Assembly (NCBI GenBank): GCA_946886545.1
Contig: CAMPIU010000224.1
Location: 1 to 5,500, forward strand
Direction: 5' to 3'
DNA length: 5,500 nucleotides
Origin: an uncultured Flavobacteriales bacterium
Lineage (GTDB): Bacteria > Bacteroidota > Bacteroidia > Flavobacteriales > Crocinitomicaceae
Shown: piece after piece, positions 1 through 5,331 of the stretch
Position numbering within the stretch: the first letter of the stretch is position 1
How the letters are laid out: each line of letters begins with the position of its first letter
The notes under the pieces: generated by a model
What the model was told of the DNA's origin: nothing
Databases searched by the model: none
Seen by the model: only the letters and a program-made list of their open reading frames with translations
Translations under genes and position numbers: made by a program

Positions 1-111
1 AGCCGGATAAGCAGCATAAGCTTGCTGGCAATAATTCTCAAAATCTGCATTTGTTTGAGAAAACGAATTGAAGCCAATTAAGCAAACTGTAAATAGTAGC
101 CATTTTTTCAT
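1..111 (-). CDS. Secreted protein, N-terminal fragment (cut by window edge)
   Basis: The reading frame opens with ATG at 111-109 and stays open for 37 codons to the left edge, so only the N-terminus is present. It begins MKKWLLFTVCLIGFNSFSQ, a clear Sec signal peptide: two lysines, a hydrophobic core of about ten residues, then a polar region. Cleavage before the Gln (...FNSFS|Q) is typical of Bacteroidetes exported proteins. The mature part seen is short and polar (TNADFENYCQQAYAAYPA) and contains one Cys. I do not recognise the family. It lies on the same strand as the DUF983 gene but 112 bp downstream of it, so it probably has its own promoter. Sure of a secreted protein; function unknown. 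Confidence 0.72.
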   Translation of the reverse strand, partial: MKKWLLFTVCLIGFNSFSQTNADFENYCQQAYAAYPA

Positions 112-137
112 AGTGTTTCCAATCAGTAGTTAAGAAC

Positions 138-145
138 GAAAGATA
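138..145 (-). promoter_or_regulatory. Possible -7 element for the secreted-protein gene
   Basis: On the minus strand this reads TATCTTTC, one mismatch from the Bacteroidetes -7 consensus TAnnTTTG. It lies 26 bp upstream of the ATG at 111, which would give a leader of roughly 20 nt. A TTG at 173-171 could be the -33 part, but the spacing of 25 bp is slightly long. This is inference from position and similarity only. Confidence 0.25.
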
Positions 146-223
146 TCGAATTCTTTATACACTTGAAAATCAATTGAAAGGAAAAAGGATTTAGTAAATT
201 AAAATTTAACAAAAGGTTTATCG

Positions 224-565
224 CTATTCATGAAAAATGTGGATCCAAAGTACGCGTGAAGCCCTGAAATTAAAAAACATGGTTAAAATTAATACCGTCA
301 ACATCAGTCCGAAAATCCATCCCAAGGGCAAAAACCAAGTAAAGATCAAAAAGACCGGAAGCAATTCCGCTACCGCCAAACCATAACTGATATACATTGC
401 CCCGAAGAAATAACCGGGCTCTTTATCAAATCTGTAATTACATTCCGAGCAACGTTCATACATTTTGGGAGCCTTCAAATGGAGCAATGATCCTTTGGTT
501 TCAAAAATCTTCCCTTTTCCGCATATCGGACAAGATCCATTGAGTATTGCTTTATAATTTGCCAT
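224..565 (-). CDS. DUF983 family zinc-ribbon membrane protein
   Basis: A 113-residue protein whose layout matches the DUF983 family. Residues 12-15 (CPIC) and 39-42 (CSEC) form a four-cysteine zinc ribbon. A conserved segment (DKEPGYFFGAMYISYG, about residues 47-62) leads into two hydrophobic helices at roughly 56-76 and 79-99, followed by a short basic, probably cytosolic, tail. The length is usual for the family. The biochemical role is not established; in some alphaproteobacteria I recall such genes near cytochrome oxidase loci, but nothing here supports that link. ATG at 565 is the only sensible start because the zinc ribbon begins close behind it. A possible -7 element lies just upstream at 585-578. 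The gene appears monocistronic and diverges from the AraC-type gene. Confidence 0.88.
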   Translation of the reverse strand: MANYKAILNGSCPICGKGKIFETKGSLLHLKAPKMYERCSECNYRFDKEPGYFFGAMYISYGLAVAELLPVFLIFTWFLPLGWIFGLMLTVLILTMFFNFRASRVLWIHIFHE

Positions 566-577
566 TTCTTTTTTTTA

Positions 578-585
578 CAAAGTTA
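578..585 (-). promoter_or_regulatory. Candidate -7 promoter element of the DUF983 gene
   Basis: The minus strand reads TAACTTTG, an exact match to the Bacteroidetes TAnnTTTG element, 12 bp upstream of the ATG at 565. An A8 tract lies between it and the start codon. I see no TTG at the expected -33 distance. If it is used, the leader would be only about 8 nt, almost leaderless. Confidence 0.45.
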
Positions 586-674
586 GCTGCTTCAATCGCC
601 GTAGCTCATTCTTCTTTATCTCAAATAACTATACTATTCAGACATATCCAAATTATTTCCGCTCTAACATTTAT

Positions 675-683
675 TATAATTTG
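675..683 (+). promoter_or_regulatory. Weak candidate promoter element for the AraC-type gene
   Basis: TATAATTTG at this position resembles the Bacteroidetes element TAnnTTTG with one extra base in the spacer. It also contains TATAAT. No TTG lies at the usual upstream distance. It would give a leader of about 50 nt before the ATG at 740. Low confidence. Confidence 0.22.
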
Positions 684-739
684 TTCTGCAAAAGCTCTCA
701 CTTACCTCAAGACAATGCTTTTTCTTCTTATTTTTAACT

Positions 740-1612
740 ATGAATTTTCCACGGCTTCCAATTGAGAAATTTGATGAAAATGGCTTATTACAGGCTTTTT
801 ATGTAAATCGCTTTTCGGAACATTTAAGAAAATACCATTCAGACATTACTCGTCCTCACAAACATGATTTTTACCTGACGGTATTTTTTGAAAATGGGAA
901 GGGAAGCCATGACATCGATTTTAATTCCTACGCCATCCGGCCCAATACCGTTTTTTTTCTTCAACCGGAGCAAATCCATCACTGGGAGTTTGATGAAGAA
1001 GCAGAAGGATGGATTTTCTTTCATTCGGAAGATTTCTACAAGTTATACATCACACACTTTGAACTTTACCAGTGGCCATTTTTCCAATCAAGGGATGCCA
1101 ATCCAAAACTGGATATCCCGGAAGAAGCTGCACTTACTCTACAACAACGTTTCCTGGAGATCATGTCCGAGTATAAACAAAATACAAAGCATTCATTCCT
1201 GAAGATTGCCAGTTTAAGTCAACTTGTATATGCAGATCTTGCCCGGATTTATGCTGAACAAACTACAGCTTCCGCTCAAAAAAACACTTTGTATCAGGAT
1301 CATTTTCATCGTTTCATAAAACTGCTTGATGAACATTACATCCGGGAAAAAAACGCCTCTTTCTATGCCTCGGAAATGGCCATGACTACCAAGCACCTGC
1401 ATCGGATCTGCCTGTCATGTACCGGGAAAAGCACCACTCAGCTTATAGCCGAAAGACTGATTTTGGAAGCCAAAAGAAAATTAGTAAGTGATTCGAAGAG
1501 TATCCAGGAGATTGCGGATGAACTAGGATTTGAGAATTATCCCTATTTCCATTTGTTCTTTAAGAAACATGCAGGAGAAACTCCGAAACAATTTAGAGAG
1601 AGAAACACGTAG
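740..1612 (+). CDS. AraC family transcriptional regulator with N-terminal cupin
   Basis: A 290-residue one-component regulator. The N-terminal half has the cupin sensor signature of this class: RPHKHDFYL at 38-46, then a glycine turn, and IRPNTVFFLQPEQIHHWEF at about 67-85, with His40, His42, His80 and His81 as likely pocket residues. The C-terminal third (about 190-287) is the AraC DNA-binding domain. Its first helix-turn-helix is around 206-228 and its second around 255-276 (SIQEIADELGFENYPYF), followed by the conserved KKHAGETPKQFR. Length and order are normal for flavobacterial members. The ligand cannot be read from the sequence. The gene diverges from the DUF983 gene and converges on gpsA, and has no operon partner. 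A T8 run at 951-958 lies inside the cupin coding region. The stop TAG sits in the left arm of the 1607-1644 palindrome. Confidence 0.92.
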   Translation: MNFPRLPIEKFDENGLLQAFYVNRFSEHLRKYHSDITRPHKHDFYLTVFFENGKGSHDIDFNSYAIRPNTVFFLQPEQIHHWEFDEEAEGWIFFHSEDFYKLYITHFELYQWPFFQSRDANPKLDIPEEAALTLQQRFLEIMSEYKQNTKHSFLKIASLSQLVYADLARIYAEQTTASAQKNTLYQDHFHRFIKLLDEHYIREKNASFYASEMAMTTKHLHRICLSCTGKSTTQLIAERLILEAKRKLVSDSKSIQEIADELGFENYPYFHLFFKKHAGETPKQFRERNT

Positions 1613-1644
1613 TAGGGGTGAAAAATTTTTCACCCCTACTACGT
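1607..1644. terminator. Perfect 38-bp palindrome, probable bidirectional terminator
   Basis: Two 19-bp arms (ACGTAGTAGGGGTGAAAAA and its exact reverse complement) meet without a spacer. In RNA the A5/T5 centre would supply the loop above a GC-rich stem, and the T5 of the right arm adds a U stretch in either direction. It lies between converging genes and contains the TAG stop of the AraC-type gene (1610-1612) and, mirrored, the TAG stop of gpsA (1641-1639). The position strongly suggests two-way termination. The stem is not followed by an outer T-tract, so it could instead be a dispersed REP-like palindrome that has been adopted as a terminator. Confidence 0.75.
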
Positions 1645-2628
1645 CAACTTATCACTCAAGATCTTCATCTCGATCACCGGTGAAATTTTCTCGTACAAAA
1701 TATTGTAAACTGCTTCCAGAATAGGCATTTCAACCTGGAATTTTTTGTTGATCTCTTTGACACATTTGGTTGCATAATATCCTTCGGCAATCATGTCCAT
1801 TTCAAGCTGTGCCGTTTTCACGGAGTACCCCTTTCCGATCATAAAACCGAAAGTTCTGTTTCGCGAAAACTTGGAATAGGCGGTTACCAATAAATCACCC
1901 AAATATGCAGATGATTTTACATCCCGGTGGATCGGACTTACTTCATCAATAAAATTTTCAATCTCCTGAATGGCATTTGCGATCAATACCGCCTGGAAGT
2001 TATCTCCATAACCCAAACCGGAACAAATTCCCGATGCAAGTGCATAAACATTCTTTAAAACCGCTGAAAGTTCTGTTCCGAATAAATCGTCTGAAGTAGT
2101 CGTTTTAATATAACGGCATGCCAGCATACGGGCCATTTCTGCTGCAATTATTTCATGCTGACATGCAACAGTCAGATAAGATAAGCGCTCCAATGCAACT
2201 TCTTCCGCATGACAAGGTCCACAGATAATTCCGATATCCTTGTAAGGAGTTCCGAAGGTTTTATGAAAAAAACGGGCAGGAATAGCATTGTATTCGGGAA
2301 CAATTCCTTTAACAGCTGAAAAAACAATTTTCCCTTTGAACAAATCCGGTGTCGTATCCTTAAACAAATCAACCAAAAAGGCTGATGGTGTTGCGACAAT
2401 TAAGACATCACATCTTCTGATAATTGCTTCCAGATCATTTGAAACATGGATTTGATTCAGATCAAACTCAACGGACTGCAAATAAGTGGGATTATGTTTG
2501 TATCTCATGATATGAGCTACCTGATCTTCCCTTCGAACAAACCAATTTACCTGTGCAAAATTATTACACAATATCTTCACCAAAGCGGTAGCCCAGCTAC
2601 CTCCTCCAATGACACCAACGGTTTTCAT
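1639..2628 (-). CDS. gpsA: NAD(P)+-dependent glycerol-3-phosphate dehydrogenase
   Basis: GpsA reduces dihydroxyacetone phosphate to sn-glycerol 3-phosphate in the cytosol, supplying the backbone for phospholipids. Taking ATG at 2628 gives 329 residues, the usual length. The Rossmann loop GVIGGGSWATAL is at 5-16, the substrate region YKHNPTYL at 43-50, and VATPSAFL at 78-85. Likely catalytic and substrate-binding residues by family comparison are Lys107 (SAVKGI), Lys192-Asn193 (LKNV), Asp245 and Thr249 (GDLLVTA), and Arg256-Asn257 (SRNRTFG). The C-terminal segment MIAEGYYATKCVKEINKKF is in the form I associate with Bacteroidetes enzymes. The frame extends upstream to a GTG at 2736, but that extension is not family-like and holds a promoter element. 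ATG at 2640 (MNKRMKTV) is a possible alternative start. The gene converges on the AraC-type gene and diverges from the RidA-family gene. Confidence 0.96.
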   Translation of the reverse strand: MKTVGVIGGGSWATALVKILCNNFAQVNWFVRREDQVAHIMRYKHNPTYLQSVEFDLNQIHVSNDLEAIIRRCDVLIVATPSAFLVDLFKDTTPDLFKGKIVFSAVKGIVPEYNAIPARFFHKTFGTPYKDIGIICGPCHAEEVALERLSYLTVACQHEIIAAEMARMLACRYIKTTTSDDLFGTELSAVLKNVYALASGICSGLGYGDNFQAVLIANAIQEIENFIDEVSPIHRDVKSSAYLGDLLVTAYSKFSRNRTFGFMIGKGYSVKTAQLEMDMIAEGYYATKCVKEINKKFQVEMPILEAVYNILYEKISPVIEMKILSDKLT

Positions 2629-2648
2629 TCGCTTATTCATAGACTTGG

Positions 2649-2683
2649 CAAATGTACATATAATTCTCATGCTTGCATTCAAA
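2649..2683 (-). promoter_or_regulatory. gpsA promoter (TTTG ... TACATTTG)
   Basis: Read on the minus strand, TACATTTG at 2656-2649 matches the Bacteroidetes -7 consensus TAnnTTTG exactly. A TTTG at 2683-2680 lies 23 bp upstream as a -33 element, at the long end of the accepted spacing. Transcription would start near 2643. That leaves about 15 nt before the ATG at 2628, or about 3 nt before the ATG at 2640. The element argues against any start further upstream. Confidence 0.6.
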
Positions 2684-2736
2684 GCTTCTCTTTCGGATCC
2701 GGAAAATAATTCGTTATGCAATCTAACAGAAAGCAC

Positions 2737-2744
2737 TATCTTTG
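2737..2744 (+). promoter_or_regulatory. Promoter -7 element of the RidA-family operon
   Basis: TATCTTTG is an exact match to TAnnTTTG, 12 bp before the ATG at 2757. The expected start of transcription is near 2750, giving a very short leader. The -33 part is weak: TTA at 2714-2716, with a 20-bp gap, is the nearest fit. The in-frame TTG at 2742 that would add five residues to the protein lies inside this element, so it is unlikely to be a start codon. Confidence 0.55.
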
Positions 2745-2756
2745 CTAAAAAAATCT

Positions 2757-3191
2757 ATGGCAGAAGTTTCACGTATTTCTACAAACAAGGCACCGAAACC
2801 GGTTGGAATGTATCCTCATGCACGCAAAGTTGGCAATCTTCTTTTTTTATCGGGAGTTGGACCAAGAGTAGCTGGCTCTGACGATATTGATTCAGCAGTT
2901 CCGGGACTGAAGTTGGATAAAAACGGGAATTTTATTGAGTTTGATTTTGAGGCACAGTGCCGGAGTGTATTCGACAATGTACGCGTCATTCTGGAAGAAT
3001 CCGGATCAAGCTGGGACCAATTGGTAGATGTTACTGTATTCTTAGTAAATATGAAACGTGATTTCCATGTTTACAATCGTGTTTATGCGGAATATTTCAA
3101 AGACAACCTGCCATGCAGAACCACAGTTGAGATCAATTCACTCCCAACTCCTATCGCCATCGAATTAAAGTGTATTGCAACAATTGACTAA
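2757..3191 (+). CDS. RidA/YjgF family deaminase, 2-aminomuconate deaminase-like
   Basis: A 144-residue single-domain protein of the RidA/YjgF/UK114 family, trimeric enzymes that hydrolyse reactive enamines or imines in the cytosol. Family marks are FLSGVGPR (30-37), FDNVRVILEESGSSWDQLVDVTVFL split over 72-96, the carboxylate-binding Arg121 in PCRTTVE, and the C-terminal IAIELKCIA with Glu136. The N-terminal APKPVGMYPHARKVGNLLF wording and the FLVNM segment (95-99) resemble, from memory, 2-aminomuconate deaminases of tryptophan/3-hydroxyanthranilate breakdown more than classical RidA, so that activity is a reasonable inference. No other gene of that pathway lies in the window. Start chosen at ATG 2757. 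The next gene begins 8 bp after the stop, so it probably leads a three-gene transcript. Confidence 0.9.
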   Translation: MAEVSRISTNKAPKPVGMYPHARKVGNLLFLSGVGPRVAGSDDIDSAVPGLKLDKNGNFIEFDFEAQCRSVFDNVRVILEESGSSWDQLVDVTVFLVNMKRDFHVYNRVYAEYFKDNLPCRTTVEINSLPTPIAIELKCIATID

Positions 3192-3199
3192 ATAAAATT

Positions 3200-3784
3200 A
3201 TGATCGGATTTGCTATTCGCAGTTTAATAGCTGCAGGTATGTTATTCTTAACAGTTTATTCTTTTTACACCGGTTATTGGGGATGGGGGATTTCCCTTAT
3301 CATTCCATTGGCCCTGGTATTTCTTTCCTTCATTTACAATGAAAACCTGGCTTTTACGCTAAATCACATGCGCAGTGGTAACCAGGACAAAGCACAGCGT
3401 GCAATTAACAGGATTACAGCCCCGCAATATATTCTTTCGAAACGCCAGAGAGCGTATGTGATTTACATGCAAGCGCTTTTGAATGCCCAGTCACTTCCTC
3501 ATGCGAAAGTAGAAGCAATGTTACGTCAGGCGATCCAAATGGGATTGAAGAGAGGTCATGACAAAGCAATGGCTCGTATGCACCTGGCTGGAATTTGTGT
3601 TCAAACCGGCCGCAGACAAGAAGCTGTATCTCTTTTGGCAGAAGCAAAGAAAATGGACGACAGCGGAATGCTGAAAGACCAAATTAAAATGATGCAAGGC
3701 CAAATGCAGAATGCTCCTTCCAAAAATCAGATGCGTATGGCGCAAATGATGGGCGGGCGCAAGAAGATGCCTAAAATGCGTTAA
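3200..3784 (+). CDS. Two-helix membrane protein with TPR-like domain and Met-rich basic tail
   Basis: I cannot assign a named family. The 194-residue protein has two hydrophobic helices at about 4-24 and 29-46, joined by a tight aromatic turn (TGYWGWG). A soluble helical part follows from about 50 to 152. Its repeating pattern (AFTLNHMRSGNQDKAQRAI, then AYVIYMQALLNAQ, then KAMARMHLAGICVQTGRRQ with EAVSLLAEAKK) looks like three degenerate tetratricopeptide units, suggesting a protein-binding role at the inner membrane. The last 40 residues (155-194) hold ten methionines plus many Gln, Lys and Arg, ending GGRKKMPKMR, and are probably disordered or amphipathic. The gene lies 8 bp behind the RidA-family gene and 8 bp ahead of the methyltransferase gene, which points to co-transcription but does not reveal function. 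Confidence 0.82.
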   Translation: MIGFAIRSLIAAGMLFLTVYSFYTGYWGWGISLIIPLALVFLSFIYNENLAFTLNHMRSGNQDKAQRAINRITAPQYILSKRQRAYVIYMQALLNAQSLPHAKVEAMLRQAIQMGLKRGHDKAMARMHLAGICVQTGRRQEAVSLLAEAKKMDDSGMLKDQIKMMQGQMQNAPSKNQMRMAQMMGGRKKMPKMR

Positions 3785-3792
3785 TTCAAGGA

Positions 3793-4644
3793 ATGAAATC
3801 ATTTGCCGATTTTCCTGAAAACTACGAGCTCATTGATGCCGGTGGTGGAAGAAAATTGGAACGCTGGGGAACGGTTACAACAATTCGCCCGGAACACCAG
3901 GCTTACTTTGGTGCCGTCCTGTCCAAAAAGGAATGGAATGATTTAGCAGATTGGGAATTTATCCCAAAATCTGAGGGTTCGTTGCAAGGCATCTGGAAAA
4001 AATTAAAACCGCAAGCCCCGGAAGAATGGCTTTTCCCAAGCGCAGGACTGGTATTCCATTTACGAATCACCAACAACAAACATCTCGGACTATTTCCCGA
4101 GCAACAAATCAATTGGGAATTTCTTTCTACTAATCTGAATGCTTCAAAACGCTTTCTGAATGCCTTTGCCTATACAGGCGCTGCTTCCTTATTCGGTAGG
4201 AAAACAGGTGCTGAAGTGATTCATTGTGACAGCGTAAAACCGATGCTTGACTGGGGCAGAAAAAACCAGCTGGAATCCGGTTTAGACGGAATCAAATGGG
4301 TTCATGAAGATGCTTTGAAGTTTATCCGGCGAGAGGTGAAAAGAGGAAACGAATACGATGTCGTTCAGTTGGATCCGCCGGCTTGGGGCCTCGGTGCAAA
4401 AGGTGAAAAATGGAAACTCGAAGAATTGTTGGGGACTTTAATTTCGGAGGCTGTTCAGTTATTGAATAAGCAAGGAGTTTTGATCCTGAACACCTATTCA
4501 CCGAAGGTCGATAATAAGTTCATTCAAAAAATCACTTCGGAATTGAATATACCAAACAAACAGCTTGAAAATTCCGAATTATGGTTCAAAACCAACAGCG
4601 GTAAAGAGCTTTATTACGGGATTGTTACAAGGATTTATAAATAA
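3793..4644 (+). CDS. RlmI-like class I SAM-dependent methyltransferase
   Basis: A 283-residue protein of the RlmI/YccW-related methyltransferase group (the Methyltrans_SAM type, PF10672-like by memory). The lead-in HLGLFPEQQINWEFL (97-111) precedes the Rossmann fold, whose motif I is LNAFAYTGAASLF (122-134). The motif II acidic residue is Asp146, EDALKFI (172-178) forms the next SAM-contacting strand, and the catalytic motif is LDPPAWG (193-199). The WKLEELL that follows is typical of the group. An N-terminal PUA domain as in E. coli RlmI is absent; the first 90 residues look like a small beta domain instead. The substrate is probably RNA (rRNA), but base and site are unknown. The only cysteine is Cys145, outside the catalytic motif. 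Last gene of the probable three-gene transcript; its ATG is 8 bp after the preceding stop. Confidence 0.88.
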   Translation: MKSFADFPENYELIDAGGGRKLERWGTVTTIRPEHQAYFGAVLSKKEWNDLADWEFIPKSEGSLQGIWKKLKPQAPEEWLFPSAGLVFHLRITNNKHLGLFPEQQINWEFLSTNLNASKRFLNAFAYTGAASLFGRKTGAEVIHCDSVKPMLDWGRKNQLESGLDGIKWVHEDALKFIRREVKRGNEYDVVQLDPPAWGLGAKGEKWKLEELLGTLISEAVQLLNKQGVLILNTYSPKVDNKFIQKITSELNIPNKQLENSELWFKTNSGKELYYGIVTRIYK

Positions 4645-4646
4645 GC

Positions 4647-4670
4647 TCAATCACTTCGATTTTTGATTGA
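4647..4670. terminator. Weak hairpin between convergent genes
   Basis: Arms TCAATCA (4647-4653) and TGATTGA (4664-4670) can pair over a 10-nt loop, between the methyltransferase stop (4642-4644) and the last codons of the response regulator. The stem is AT-rich and only 7 bp, and has no good T-tract. On the minus strand it is followed by the moderately T-rich GCTTATTTAT. It may help termination but is weak compared with the palindrome at 1607-1644. Confidence 0.3.
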
Positions 4671-5331
4671 CCATGCCGTTCTGAATTGCGTACATTACCA
4701 AACCAACGACGTTTCGTGCTCCGATTTTGTTCATCATCATTGTTCGTGCACTTTCAATAGTCCGTCTGCTTTTGAACAATTTATCCGCAATTTCCTGAGT
4801 TGTCATTTCATTACAGATCAACTCTAAGATCACCATTTCATTTTCATTGAAAATCTGCGAGGAATTTATTTCGAAAGCCGGTTGGATTTTTCCGGAATGC
4901 ACCATTTTCGCGATAAACATTTTAGAGGTCCGGTCATTTAAATAATACCCCGTTTCTACTGCAGACTTGATAGCCAATTGGATTTCCTCGGCATCATCGT
5001 CCTTAGACAAATATCCATTGGCACCATTTTCAATCGCCAACTCAACAAATTCCACATCATCATACATGGAAAGCAGTAAAACTTTTACGTCCGGAAATTT
5101 CTCACGAACTTCTTTTGTTGCTTCAATTCCGTTCTTCACAGGCATTCTAAAATCGATCAGTGCCAGATCGACCGGAGTTGTTTCCAAGGCATCGATTAAC
5201 AATTGACCGTTTTCAACCGCTAAAATCACTTCAAACCCCTCAATGTCATTGAGCAATTTCGTCAACCCGTTTCTAAAAATGGATTGATCTTCTGCAATTG
5301 CAATTCTTATTCCTGTTCTTTCGGCTCCCAT
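4651..5331 (-). CDS. NarL/LuxR-type response regulator
   Basis: A 226-residue DNA-binding response regulator. The receiver domain (about 8-125) has the acidic pair Glu14-Asp15, the phosphoacceptor Asp60 in LIDFRMP, the switch residue Ser88 (LLLSMYDD) and Lys110 in GYLSKDDD, so it should be phosphorylated normally. A linker of about 30 residues leads to a LuxR-type helix-turn-helix at about 160-222 (NENEMVILELICNEMTTQE, then IADKLFKSRRTIESARTMM). Length is normal. Its ATG at 5331 lies inside the end of the sensor kinase gene, a 25-bp overlap, so the pair is probably translationally coupled and acts as one two-component system. No closer ATG before the receiver domain exists. Targets cannot be inferred. 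Confidence 0.95.
   Translation of the reverse strand: MGAERTGIRIAIAEDQSIFRNGLTKLLNDIEGFEVILAVENGQLLIDALETTPVDLALIDFRMPVKNGIEATKEVREKFPDVKVLLLSMYDDVEFVELAIENGANGYLSKDDDAEEIQLAIKSAVETGYYLNDRTSKMFIAKMVHSGKIQPAFEINSSQIFNENEMVILELICNEMTTQEIADKLFKSRRTIESARTMMMNKIGARNVVGLVMYAIQNGMVNQKSK

Larger units (their letters stand above)
566..739. other. Divergent intergenic region between the DUF983 and AraC-type genes
   Basis: This 174-bp AT-rich stretch separates two divergently transcribed genes. The only open frame crossing it (plus strand, from 547) starts inside the DUF983 gene and ends inside the AraC-type gene. It has no recognisable family features and is read as chance. No RNA gene or strong hairpin is visible. 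It should hold both promoters and possibly an operator for the AraC-type regulator, but no clear long repeat marks one. Confidence 0.5.

Noticed and set aside
194..209. Near-palindrome TAAATT-AA-AATTTA after the DUF983 gene, considered as a terminator
   Set aside because: It is pure AT with too small a loop and no GC stem, so it is expected by chance.
547..765. Plus-strand 72-residue open frame across the DUF983-AraC intergenic region
   Set aside because: It starts inside the DUF983 gene and ends inside the AraC-type gene. Its hydrophobic translation reflects AT-rich DNA, and it shows no family features or start context.
888..1202. Out-of-frame plus-strand frame of 104 codons inside the AraC-type gene
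   Set aside because: It is a shadow of a well-supported coding frame and has no recognisable motif.
2629..2736. N-terminal extension of GpsA from GTG at 2736
   Set aside because: The extra 36 residues are not family-like and contain the TACATTTG promoter element; the Rossmann motif begins right after ATG 2628.
2742..2756. TTG start adding five residues to the RidA-family protein
   Set aside because: The TTG is the end of the TATCTTTG -7 element, so it would be upstream of the transcript start.
3788..3792. AAGGA directly before the methyltransferase ATG as a Shine-Dalgarno site
   Set aside because: It touches the start codon with no spacer, and Bacteroidetes generally do not rely on such sites.
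3414..3802. Minus-strand open frames of 77 and 93 codons opposite the TPR-protein gene
   Set aside because: They lie antisense to a credible coding frame, and their His/Leu-rich translations come from the complement of Met-, Gln- and Lys-rich codons.
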